From NCBI GenBank assembly GCA_946965045.2, contig OX337232.1, positions 1,860,001 through 1,924,000 on the forward strand: a stretch of 64,000 bases of DNA, written 5' to 3'. This document shows, in pieces, positions 1 through 9,737 of the stretch. Each line of letters opens with the position of its first letter. Position 1 is the first letter of the stretch. Below the pieces are notes generated by a model. It made no database searches. It saw only the letters and a list, made by a program, of their open reading frames with translations, and was not told where the DNA came from. A program made the translations under genes and the position numbers. The DNA comes from Epithemia pelagica (lineage: Eukaryota > Bacillariophyta > Bacillariophyceae > Surirellales > Surirellaceae).

Positions 1-1272
1 AAGTGGGGCGGATGGTCTCAAATTGAAAACTTGCTGCCACGAGAAACAATGCAAATTGGAAGCCATCGCTCGACAATGGTGGAAGTCGTCACCCCCATGG
101 CCATAACTTCCTCAATAATAGAGCTTGACTCGACCGCTTTGACAATAAGATTAACACAGAGCGGGGTTGAGCGAAGCCAACCCCGGCAGCTTCGCGCTAC
201 CCCGTTCTACCAACTGCAGAGATCAGAAGAAGGTGGAAAATGCGTCGATTCAACGCGATAGATAGTGGATTTGCTGAATCATGATCAGATTATGATCAAA
301 TGTCATGGTGAAACAAGGCAGAGATTCCAGAAATCCCGTGCATTTGAAGATTAGCAGCGAGGTCAGAGAAGTCAACGGGATCACTCTTGTTCGGCACAAT
401 CCTGCAACTGTGATAGTGGACGACGCCAACCAGAATCTGAATGCTGGACAGGACAACCCAAGTCGTGGTCCGACACAAGCTGCGAAAGGCCAGTGATTGC
501 GCCATTCTGTTGCTTCTTGCTACCGGTTACAAGTCAAAGTGTGGTTGCTGTCATTGAGAGGATGGGTTGTCTGTACCTTTCTCATCATCCTCATCTTTTT
601 GTCCCATTTTCATGACCTCTTCTTTTAGCTCTACTCATCTGATTGCGGCTAGTTTGCTCTCTTGTCTGGTCACGAGCAAGCTAGATCAGTACTTGGAGCT
701 GCATCTCTCGGTTTCAATTCTCTCGGCTCGTTCTGACCAGACCGGCGTCGTCATCAAGATCCTGTCACTGGTGGAGGAATGCATACCAAGACTCTGAATT
801 TGCGTTCCGTTCCTAGGGCGAAATTTTTCCTTGAAAAACAAAATTGTGCAAGGGATCTCTACCTTTCTTCTGTTGGTGGAAGCAGAATTCACATATCCCA
901 TGTTCCTTCCCTGGTACCCGAAATGGAGATAGACTTCGCATTCGTTACGATTGGACGGAGGAGCCGCCCGACCCTTTGCACATCGACGCCGTTTGGCTTG
1001 TCATGCCTTGCGTCACATTTCTGGAGACTTGCTCAGGACAGTTCCACTGGCACTAGTTTCGGGTGTACGTATTGTAGAATCACATCCAAATCGCCATCTC
1101 ATCCAGCACGTGCACTGGATGTCGCGAGCCTTCAGAACTCACGTGTTTTCGTCGCTGCTGGATTGGGAGATATTAGCCAGCGCCGTGTGTTGCAAGATTC
1201 AGATCAATCCCAACTCCCAACTCCCAACCACTGATCCAGGAAACAACTCTTGCCATAAGTCCGTCGCTGACT
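1..1272. other. Left flank, no supported gene
   Basis: Several short open frames occur on both strands, but none shows a recognisable domain, signal peptide or plausible splice structure. A GC-rich stretch at about 160-205 contains a short inverted repeat (GGGGTTG...CAACCCC). The region is best read as intergenic or decayed repeat DNA flanking the hAT insertion. Confidence 0.4.
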
Positions 1273-1534
1273 ATGACTGCAAGGTTGCTACTACGTCACG
1301 TCACCGGCCAGGGGCGTGACATGACGCCGTCAAAAAATGACGGGAATATGTTCCCGTCTGGTTTTTCCCGTCACTCCCGTCACCTTTGGGAAATTGATAA
1401 AGACAACATGGATGGATGATGGAAATAACATGTATTGACTAACTTGGTGCATAAATATAATATAGAATGGTCTCTGGTGTCTGCTAATGGTGTTTGAATG
1501 CTCCCATAATGGACGGAAGCTTCATTCCGTCTCT

Positions 1535-2458
1535 TCAGAGGATAAATTCTGCAAGCAAATACTTATCCCGCCTCACATAGTCTTTCCGACTAAAGTATCG
1601 CTTGTCCTCCTGAGCAAAGTTCTTAAGATTTTCACTGGGCAAAGGCTCCAATGTATCTGAGCGTGTCTCTGGTGGGTCTTTGTCGTATCCAGGCTGTAGT
1701 TGTTCTGTTGCAGCTGCAGCTGCCCGTTGCGCAGCACGACCAGCCCGAGTCGGAGAATGTTCCGTTCGTAGACGAGCTGCGTTCTCACGGGCCATTGCAG
1801 CAAAATCAACAACACTACCAGCATCACTGTCACCATCCAATGCTTCTATGTTGATGGGATCATGCATTTCATTTTCATAGCCCGTACCGTCATTAGGATC
1901 CTCATCGTACAGGGATTCATCATCAGGAAACGACGACTGGATTGCATCTAACAATTGTTGCATCTCTGGTCCCAATTGTGTATCGCTTGTATTGGCATTC
2001 CCACTGGCATTATTGTTGTCATCCATATCTGTCACTGTCTCTGTAGTTTCTGTTGTAGTTCCAGTTCCAGTTCTAGTGTCTTGTTGTTGCGACGTTCTTG
2101 CCATGTTGATGGGCAGAAACTCGTCGTTGCTGTCATATTCTTCTTCATCATTATGCTGGCCGCCTGTGCTTCTCTCTACACGCTGCTCACTGCGTAGCTG
2201 TTCATTTGTTATTTCCTGGACATCCTCTTCTTCATTGTTGTTTGCTGCGCCTGCTGTTTTGTCACGATTCCCAGCAGCCTCTCCAGTACTCTCCTCTGTT
2301 GTCTTTGGGTACTCCGTCGCGGATACAATGCGATTACGATGTTGGTTAGTTGTTTTGAATCGCTTTTTCTTCTTTCCACCTCCATGGCCAGTAGTATCTG
2401 TGTCATCACTGCCATACACAACTTGCATGTTGTGCTTTATCAGCGTCGACTTCTCCAT
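1535..2458 (-). CDS. C-terminal continuation of the hAT transposase after an in-frame TGA
   Basis: This frame lies 15 nt (five sense codons) plus one TGA beyond the end of the main transposase frame, in the same phase. Its first residues (LSQAKMEKSTLIKHNM) complete the usual end of a hAT dimerisation domain. The remaining roughly 290 residues are low-complexity: a KKKKRFK basic patch, then long stretches rich in Glu, Asp, Thr, Asn and Gln, with no recognised domain. That is a long tail for a hAT protein. It is most likely the 3' part of a single gene of about 1,040 codons rather than a separate gene, although an internal ATG at 2458 exists. Confidence 0.75.
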   Translation of the reverse strand: MEKSTLIKHNMQVVYGSDDTDTTGHGGGKKKKRFKTTNQHRNRIVSATEYPKTTEESTGEAAGNRDKTAGAANNNEEEDVQEITNEQLRSEQRVERSTGGQHNDEEEYDSNDEFLPINMARTSQQQDTRTGTGTTTETTETVTDMDDNNNASGNANTSDTQLGPEMQQLLDAIQSSFPDDESLYDEDPNDGTGYENEMHDPINIEALDGDSDAGSVVDFAAMARENAARLRTEHSPTRAGRAAQRAAAAATEQLQPGYDKDPPETRSDTLEPLPSENLKNFAQEDKRYFSRKDYVRRDKYLLAEFIL

Positions 2459-2473
2459 TTTAGCCTGTGAAAG

Positions 2474-4660
2474 TCAATTTCTGGACTTGGTATTGAAAAG
2501 AGCAAAGTCTTTGAAAAGACGCTCACATGAAGCACTCTGAACGGGAGCGCCCAAGATCCATGCGGCAAACCTGCAGAAAGCTTCGCCACAGGCTCTGTTC
2601 TCAAGATACCAGTCCACAATGCTCGGGAACATCTCCGGATCATATGGTAGAGTAAATTTAATACGCAAAGGGTGGTTCGTGAGGTACCTGTGCACTGCAA
2701 CGACCAGGTTGTTTCGTTCGATGCGCAGCTTGCGAACACTGGTCGGGTCACTCTTACCACTGTATGCGCTGAGCTCGTGCTTCTCCCAATAGAAACCTGC
2801 TGCCCACGCCAATCGCATACTCGACAGCACTGCTATTCGGTTTGCAGGCCATGAGCCCCTGGAATACTCGTTGAACGCAATGACGTGAACGGCATACTCC
2901 TTGTAAGCTGGGTGAAGCGCAAAGGCAAGAACATAAAGTGGCTGTTCACATTGCGCCCATCGTTCTCCCAAATCCAGGGTAAGATGCCCAATTTGATCCT
3001 CACTTCCAACAAAGTCAAGTACATGCAAATACAAGTTTAGAAGCATCAGGAAAACGTCGACAAGGGTGTTGCATTCACGTTGCATCAGGAATGATGCATC
3101 ACAAAATGGGCGCACGAGGTACTCTGCTTCCTCAAGAGAGTGGAAGAAATCTGTTGTTTCCCATGCCTTGCAAGCCTTGGGGAATTCATCATCATCTCCA
3201 TACTCTGCCACGAAGAGTCTGCAAGCCTTGCGAATGCGAAGCTGTGATGCAAAACACCCCTGAATGGTGTTCCAACGGGTGTCGCCAACTGTCATGATGG
3301 TTGTTGCGACTTTGCTTCCATATGTTCGACGACAGACTTGTTGGAGCCGCACCAACCATTTGGACGACGACTTAGAAACCTTTGCTGCTGCGGTTATGGC
3401 CTTGTTCGCCACATCCTTGAATTGAGGAGTCTGAACAAGATGGCCCACCATCAGATTCACTTGGTGAGCCCAGCATTTGTGGAAGAGAATATATGGGTGG
3501 CGCAAAGATAGGATGCGGCGCGCTCTGGCACACTGTCCTGCGTTGTCGGACACAAAGTATTTCACCTTGTGGGCATAAGGTCGTAGAGTATCCGTTCGCA
3601 GGATATCTTCCTCCCATACCTTAGCGATTGCCAATGCATGGTGAGTGTCGCCTTCTTTGTAGGTTGATAGCAAGAATGATTTTGGTCCTGCCTTGACCAT
3701 TACACCTTGTATGTGTACCTTGTTTATCATTTCCCAGCCATCGACCACGATGCCGAAGTGGTGGCCTTGCATAGAGGCTTCAAGGATGGACTTGTTGCGA
3801 TTCTCCAAGGCCTTGTTGTATCGATCATTTAATATCTTTTCCGACAGCCACCATCGCCCTTTCAGAGCTCGTGATGACTGTGGACGAAGAAAATCAAGAA
3901 GACGATGGAAAGACGGTCGTTCAACTACGGAAAAGCCAGTTGACAAGTCGATAACAAGTTCCAGGACCAACTTGTTGAGTTCTTTCTGCTCGGCTTCTGA
4001 AAGAGGCGGAGAAGCATTGAAGTATTCTTCCATCCTGCTCCTGAGAGCAGGCTTTTTCATGCCCAGTGACAACGATGAAGAAGATGGGTGGGGTGGTGGT
4101 CGCTTGAGATTCGATGTGGCCTCTGCTTCTGCTGGACTTGTAGTGAGGTAGCTACTGATGGAACCTCCCTGTACACTTCTCCTTGCAATAGTATCAATAG
4201 GTGGCTGTGGTTGTGCTTGCACTTCTGTACTTCGCGATGCCTTGATGTGGTTTTGAAAGGCTCGGCACTTGTTGAGGTGCTGTTTGCACTTATCGGGGCG
4301 CTTGCGCATCTCTTTTGGTTTTGGTGGCATACCAATGGATTGATGGCTCTTGAACTTTTCAAGTTCTCTTTCGTAGTGCAACTTGCAATGGCAGCAGACT
4401 ACGTACAAGTTGCCGCCACTTCGTCGCCCAACTTCTACGAAGTTTTTGTAAATTTCTTCGTTGGCCTTGTGGGCTCGGCTTTTGCCTCCTCTTGAACCCC
4501 CCCTCCTTTTCCCGTTGTTAGGATTCTGCTCTGTTGTTGTCTCTGTCGCTTCTTCTTCCCCCGTAGCTTCATTGTTGTTGTCGTCATCGTCGTCATCTCC
4601 TCCTCCTGATTCCAGCACGTACTCGTAGGGCTCGTCGTCATCGTCCGAATCCGAAGGCAT
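2474..4660 (-). CDS. hAT family transposase, N-terminal and catalytic part
   Basis: The 728-residue frame catalyses cut-and-paste transposition in related elements. The N-terminus is acidic, followed by a BED-like zinc finger (C-x2-C...H...C, about residues 85-140). The RNase-H-like core has a first acidic site at VVDGW, a second at VSDNAGQC, then CWAHQVNLM, the C-x2-H insertion signature of hAT/DUF659 enzymes. ALHPAYK matches the ALDPRFK motif, and the dimerisation segment (SASCERLF...NTKSRN) sits at the end. The frame stops at a TGA inside that segment. The next codons continue in the same frame into the 1535-2458 frame, so the stop looks like a nonsense mutation. The start ATG at 4660 is the first after the subterminal repeat. 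Confidence 0.9.
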   Translation of the reverse strand: MPSDSDDDDEPYEYVLESGGGDDDDDDNNNEATGEEEATETTTEQNPNNGKRRGGSRGGKSRAHKANEEIYKNFVEVGRRSGGNLYVVCCHCKLHYERELEKFKSHQSIGMPPKPKEMRKRPDKCKQHLNKCRAFQNHIKASRSTEVQAQPQPPIDTIARRSVQGGSISSYLTTSPAEAEATSNLKRPPPHPSSSSLSLGMKKPALRSRMEEYFNASPPLSEAEQKELNKLVLELVIDLSTGFSVVERPSFHRLLDFLRPQSSRALKGRWWLSEKILNDRYNKALENRNKSILEASMQGHHFGIVVDGWEMINKVHIQGVMVKAGPKSFLLSTYKEGDTHHALAIAKVWEEDILRTDTLRPYAHKVKYFVSDNAGQCARARRILSLRHPYILFHKCWAHQVNLMVGHLVQTPQFKDVANKAITAAAKVSKSSSKWLVRLQQVCRRTYGSKVATTIMTVGDTRWNTIQGCFASQLRIRKACRLFVAEYGDDDEFPKACKAWETTDFFHSLEEAEYLVRPFCDASFLMQRECNTLVDVFLMLLNLYLHVLDFVGSEDQIGHLTLDLGERWAQCEQPLYVLAFALHPAYKEYAVHVIAFNEYSRGSWPANRIAVLSSMRLAWAAGFYWEKHELSAYSGKSDPTSVRKLRIERNNLVVAVHRYLTNHPLRIKFTLPYDPEMFPSIVDWYLENRACGEAFCRFAAWILGAPVQSASCERLFKDFALFNTKSRN

Positions 4661-4959
4661 CTTGGTTGTGGTCTCCTTCCTGCTCTCTTATTCTTGGCTT
4701 CTGAGGGAATGATCATTCATGATCATCAATGGTTGATTGTTGTGTATTCCTTGGATCATGTTTTTATGCCATTTTTGTGCGTTTCTCGCCATTTCTGTTT
4801 GACGACAAGATCCAAAAAAGATTTTTTGTTTCCCGTCACATTTTTTCATTCCCGTCATTTGTCACCGCCTGATGGCCGGACGTGACGTCGTCAATTTTAC
4901 GTCTCGTCACGTGACGTGCGTCAATCGTGACGTCGTCACAGTAGCATCCTTGATGACTG

Positions 4960-6026
4960 GAAATACGCCTTCGCTACCCTTACCAATATCCACAGATGAA
5001 GACAAGGATACCCAACAGGATGACTTGGTGGATTGGTAGGGTTTGACGTGTGACTGACCGACATGTTCTTTTCCCATAGCCCCCGTCGTCCCCCGTCATC
5101 CCCCGTTTTCCCCCGTTACAAACTCTTAGTAGTGTACTAGTACAATAACTATTTTCCGGACTCCGGACACGGACACGGACAAGTATTGTACGAGTCCGAG
5201 CGACACAAATCACAATACAAAATACAAAGTACAAGTACAAATTACCAATTACCACCAATTACCAATTAGCAATAAAAATGTCTTACAACAGCTATCAGAC
5301 AATGGATAACTGGAAACGTGTTGGGGGTTGGGGAGGCTCTCCCCTTACGAGTAATGATCTATGTGGACTGACAGTACCGAGCATCGAACATCATGCAACT
5401 CGTGTCCTCTTATTTAGGGCGTTATGGTATTTTTATCAAGGAATGAATTTCCAGAACCATTGTCAGTGTCAGTCGTGTCCCGGTAGGTTCGGTATTCACG
5501 GGCAATAGTAGGAGCTCGTTCTTGATGGCATCCCATTTTGTCCCAACCAGATTTCAGTATGGGACCGACTGACTGAAACACATGTGTTGGGTGTTGTTGG
5601 TCTTCACTTGTTTCTTTTTTTCTCGGTTCGTGGTGGTGATTGGGCCCTTCCCCCTCGTTTCATGTGTTTGATGTGGCATTTCTCTTGTGGTGGTCGTGGT
5701 GGTCTTTCTCCCCAATCTTACAGACCTTCTTGAAAACACCATCACAAAAGGACCTTTTTGGTTACTCCAGCAAAAAGCCTCAAGAGTCACTTTGTAACCC
5801 CGTGGGTTTGTTATTTCGACAGGTAGAAGAAGAAGAACAACAAGAGTGCATTCCCACGCCAACAAATACTACTTCTTTGTGAGTACCAACGAACACATCT
5901 TGCGACCATCACATTGAAAATAGTGCGGATTGTTTTTCCCGTTTTGACTGCGAAAATTGAAGCAACTACATCCAAACGACTAGAACAAGACGAGACACTA
6001 AAAGAAGACACAAGAACCAAACCAAG
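4960..6026. other. Intergenic region with simple repeats
   Basis: No supported gene is seen. The stretch holds C-rich short repeats (5086-5118) and degenerate CGGACA and GTACAA/ATTACCA-like repeats at about 5155-5275. The rest is ordinary sequence leading to the PT-repeat gene. Confidence 0.4.
5086..5118. repeat. Short (TCCCCCGT)-type tandem repeat
   Basis: Four consecutive degenerate copies of a CCCCCGT core, separated by one to three bases, are visible. They look like a simple-sequence expansion with no evident coding role. Confidence 0.7.
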
Positions 6027-8747
6027 ATGACACCTTCTTCGCTGTTTCTGCTGACAGTAATGATGCTGGTCCTTCAGGCCACTTCCTCGTCGTCCTTAGT
6101 ACAACAAGAACAAGGGACAGAACGAAAGGAAACACAAAAACAACAAGAAGAAGAACACCACTACGATGCGGCTCCTTTCTTCTCTCCCCTTCTCTCCTTT
6201 TACCACCAGCCGTCATGGTCCCAGTCGTCGTCGTCATCATCTGTGGTATCACCACCAGCACGCTCCAAGACGCCTACGGCAACTCTTCCTCTCCTACGAC
6301 CACCCTCGGCGTCCTCCTTGTCGGCGACTCCACCAGCCGGCCACCCCGAATCTCTTCCGACTGTTTCTCCTCCTTCGTTTCAACAACAAGACCGGCGCAC
6401 CAAGTAAGAGGAGGACCGTACAAAGAAGACTGCTGATGAAGTGAGTACTGTCATTACTCAGATTCATAAACTAAAGCAGCCACTTCCGATCGATATGAAC
6501 GAAGACTACGAGAGGGTCGACATGGAACACCAACCACACTTACCATCTTCTTCCGAAGCAACTAAACCTTTGACGGCTGGCAACCCGCCCGAACCAGCTC
6601 CTCGTGCTCGTGGCGTCCGGCAACGTCGTGTCAAGAAAACCAAAAATGTGTTTTCGAAAGCTTCCAAGGAAGACCCTCCACAGCGGTGGTAGCAGCAAAA
6701 CCCAAAAGGGGAAGGGTGGGGGAAGCAGCAAGTCCTCTACAAGCTCAGACGGCAGCTCGAAAAAGAGCAAAAGAAAAAATCGGAAAAGAGCAAAAGCGAA
6801 AAGTCCCCCAAAAGCGAAAAGTCCCCCAAAAGCGAAAAGTCCCTCAAAAGCGAAAAGTCCCCCAAAAGCGAAAAGTCCTCCAAAAGTTCCGTCGACGATA
6901 CACCTACCTCTTTGCCAACAACAACTCCGACTGCACTTCCAACGCCCGAAACCAAAAGTCCGACCACGGCACCAACAGGTACTCCCACAGATCAACCCAC
7001 TATTGCGCCCACTGAACAACCAACATCGCAACCAACATCGCAGCCCACATCGCAGCCAACTGCACAGTCAACCTCGCAGCCAACGTCTCAGCCAACATCA
7101 CAGCCAACTGCACAGCCAACAGCCCCAACATCGCAGCCAACGTCACAACCATCAGCTCCAACGACTCAGCCAACGTCACAGCCAACAGCCCCTACATCGC
7201 AACCAACGTCACAGCCAACATCGCAGCCAACTGCACAGCCAACGTCTCAGCCAACATCGCAGCCAACCTCGCAGCCAACGTCGCAGCCAACATCCTCAAC
7301 ATCTCAGCCAACGTCACAGCCAACAGCCCCAACTTCGCAGCCAACGTCACAGCCAACAGCCCCAACATCGCAGCCCACATCGCAGCCAACATCGCAGCCA
7401 ACATCGCAGCCAACATCGCAGCCAACATCGCAGCCAACCTCGCAGCCAACGTCTCAGCCAACATCACAGCCAACATTACAGCCAACCTCGCAGCCAACAT
7501 CACAGCCAACATCACAGCCAACAGCCCCAACGTCGCAGCCAACTTCACAGCCAACAGCCCCAACGTCGCAGCCAACTTCACAGCCAACAGCCCCAGCGTC
7601 GCAGCCAACGTCGCAGCCAACAGCCCCAACATCGCAACCAACATCGCAGCCAACATCGCAGCCAACATCGCAGCCCACATCGCAGCCCACATCGCAGCCA
7701 ACTGCACAGCCAACCTCGCAGCCAACGTCCCAGCCAACGTCTCAGCCAACTGCGCAGCCAACATCACAGCCAACAGCCCCAACGTCGCAGCCAACGTCAC
7801 AGCCAACAGCACCAACTTCTCAGCCAACGTCACAGCCAACAGCCCCAACATCGCAACCAACATCGCAACCAACGTCGCAGCCCACATCTCAGCCAACTGC
7901 ACAGCCAACCTCGCAGCCAACGTCTCAGCCAACATCACAGCCAACGTCGCAGCCAACTGCGCAGCCAACATCACAGCCAACAGCCCCAACATCGCAGCCA
8001 ACGTCACAGCCAACAGCCCCAACGTCTCAGCCAACGTCACAGCCAACAGCCCCAACGTCTCAGCCCACATCGCAGCCAACTGCACAGCCAACGTCTGAGC
8101 CAACGTCACAGCCTACATCGCAGCCAACATCGCAGCCAACGTCGCAGCCAACATCGCAACCAACGTCACAGCCAACATCGCAGCCAACATCGCAGCCAAC
8201 CTCGCAGCCAACGTCTCAGCCAACATCACAGCCAACATTACAGCCAACCTCGCAGCCAACATCACAGCCAACATCACAGCCAACAGCCCCAACGTCGCAG
8301 CCAACTTCACAGCCAACAGCCCCAACGTCGCAGCCAACTTCACAGCCAACAGCCCCAACGTCGCAGCCAACGTCGCAGCCAACAGCCCCAACATCGCAAC
8401 CAACATCGCAGCCAACATCGCAGCCCACATCGCAGCCCACATCGCAGCCAACTGCACAGCCAACGTCTCAGCCAACATCACAGCCAACGTCTCAGCCAAC
8501 TGCGCAGCTAACATCACAGCCAACAGCCCCAACATCGCAGCCAACGTCACAGCCAACAGCCCCAACGTCTCAGCCAACGTCACAGCCAACAGCCCCAATG
8601 TCTCAGCCCACATCGCAGCCAACTGCACAGCCAACGTCTGAGCCAACGTCACAGCCTACATCGCAGCCAACATCGCAGCCAACGTCGCAGCCAACATCGC
8701 AACTAACGTCACAGCCAACATCGCAGCCAACGGGTATTACCCGTTGA
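6027..8747 (+). CDS. Secreted Pro-Thr-Ser-Gln repeat protein, gene model unresolved
   Basis: The certain part is the frame ending at 8747: a Lys-Ser-Glu rich stretch (KSEKSPKSEK, about 6790-6890), a short linker (SSVDDTPTSLPTTTP) and about 570 residues of PTSQPTSQ/PTAPTSQ repeats ending PTGITR. This is the architecture of secreted, probably O-glycosylated, wall-associated proteins of diatoms and brown algae. Upstream, ATG 6027 opens a convincing signal peptide (SLFLLTVMMLVLQAT). A good donor (GTAAGA, 6404) and acceptors at 6461 or 6479 are present. However, the frames do not connect cleanly: a TAG occurs at 6690, and the GSSK-rich stretch (6685-6770) is in another frame. Either an undetected intron or a frameshift near the A-rich run at 6769-6780 separates them. 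No domain follows the repeats. The exon 1 assignment is inference. Confidence 0.5.
7012..8735 (+). repeat. Coding minisatellite (PTSQ/PTAPTSQ codon repeats) with higher-order duplications
   Basis: The basic 12-nt unit (CAGCCAACNTCN) encodes PTSQ and alternates with PTAPTSQ units. Diagnostic variants recur at fixed offsets. A block containing CAACATTACAGCC appears at 7471 and 8233 (762 nt apart). A block containing the rare Glu codon in ACGTCTGAGCC appears at 8091 and 8633 (542 nt apart). Every frame on both strands is open here because of the repeat, so overlapping open frames in it are artefacts. Confidence 0.92.
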
Positions 8748-9737
8748 TTTTGCAGGGTTGAAGTAGTCGATGCGAGAGAAATTCTTGGGGTCGGTTTCTC
8801 GAAGCTTGTTGATAGTACTCCTAAAACATATAAATTGTTGTTCTCAGAGTGTGATTTTGTTGTCACATGTCGCAACTCGTTTTGTTATGCAGAGAGAATA
8901 TTTGGTGTGTGGTGTTTGTATAATATAGACATTCAAGACCGTAAATTGAGAATGTGGCAGTCGGGGTTTCTTCCTTCACATTTTGGGATGCATTGGAAAG
9001 AAGCTGGATAGATTGATTGGAACAGGATTGTACTTGGATATACACAGATGCTAGCTGTGTGGTTGGAGGACAAGGTATAAGCTAAGATAGCCGTTGGATA
9101 CATCCATACGAGCGTTTTTCCGTTCAGATCGAGAAATGTTACAGACGACAGGGAAAAGCCAGGTTTGCTACAGGGGTTCCTCGGGTCATGAGGAGCACAA
9201 TTACTATATCTGTTAATGTGGTGTATATTGGCCACAATTTGTTGGCCAATGTTTCGCTTGTGGGCCTGCTCTGTGATTTTGGTATCTCAAGCCTTGAAAA
9301 GTTCAGAAATCTTTCTGCAAACGATGTCCCTTCGATCGACGTTTCCAAGCTTATCGGAAAGATCACCTGCGCACGTCGCCTATGTGACTATTATATCCTT
9401 GGGTTTCGTACCGCGAAGGAATTGTGCCCTGTGTGATCAATCATCGTTTTTGAGGCAATGATACGTCTATAGAAAATTTTGAGTATTGGAGCTTGGGAGA
9501 GAAAGTTGAACAATTTCGTAGGAGTGCTTTGTATACGCAACTGTTTCCATAAACAAGGCCGAGTGAAATGCGGTGGATGACCAAGAGGAACTTTACAGGG
9601 CCATGTGTCATCTTGGTGAATTGAGAAAATCCTGGCCATGAGAGCGCAAGCGAATTCTGGAAGTAAGTGCGAGGCCGCATACATGATATTGTTGTGCTAC
9701 CCTTTCGGAACAAGCGACCTTGATGATGACAAGTTGG
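8748..9737. other. Intergenic, nothing recognised
   Basis: About 1 kb between the PT-repeat gene and the 3' end of NOP53. Short open frames are present on both strands, the longest about 97 codons, without recognisable motifs. No repeat or RNA gene was seen. Confidence 0.4.

Larger units (their letters stand above)
1280..4952 (-). mobile_element. hAT DNA transposon with TIRs and target duplication
   Basis: The ends are short terminal inverted repeats: CAAGGTTGCTAC at 1280-1291 and GTAGCATCCTTG at 4941-4952, whose reverse complement differs by one base. The element is flanked by ATGACTG at 1273-1279 and 4953-4959; read as 8 bp with one mismatch this fits the 8-bp duplications of the hAT superfamily. 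Both subterminal regions (about 1292-1385 and 4828-4940) are packed with TGACG/CGTCA motifs, probable transposase-binding repeats. The interior encodes one hAT transposase on the minus strand, split by a single TGA. The element therefore looks complete in structure but coding-defective at one codon. Confidence 0.88.

Noticed and set aside
779-1319. Two overlapping open frames of 122-151 codons left of the hAT element
   Set aside because: No domain, no convincing codon pattern, and both are in DNA that looks like decayed repeats.
6604-8511. Long Arg/Ser/Gln/His-rich open frame (HRSQ repeats) overlapping the PT-repeat gene
   Set aside because: It is the shifted reading of a 12-nt repeat. All frames on both strands are open for the same reason, including minus-strand Ala/Met/Leu-rich frames.
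8733-8770. GT...AG pair and small palindrome at the end of the PT-repeat gene as a possible intron
   Set aside because: The implied intron would be only about 22 nt, and no continuing domain was found downstream.
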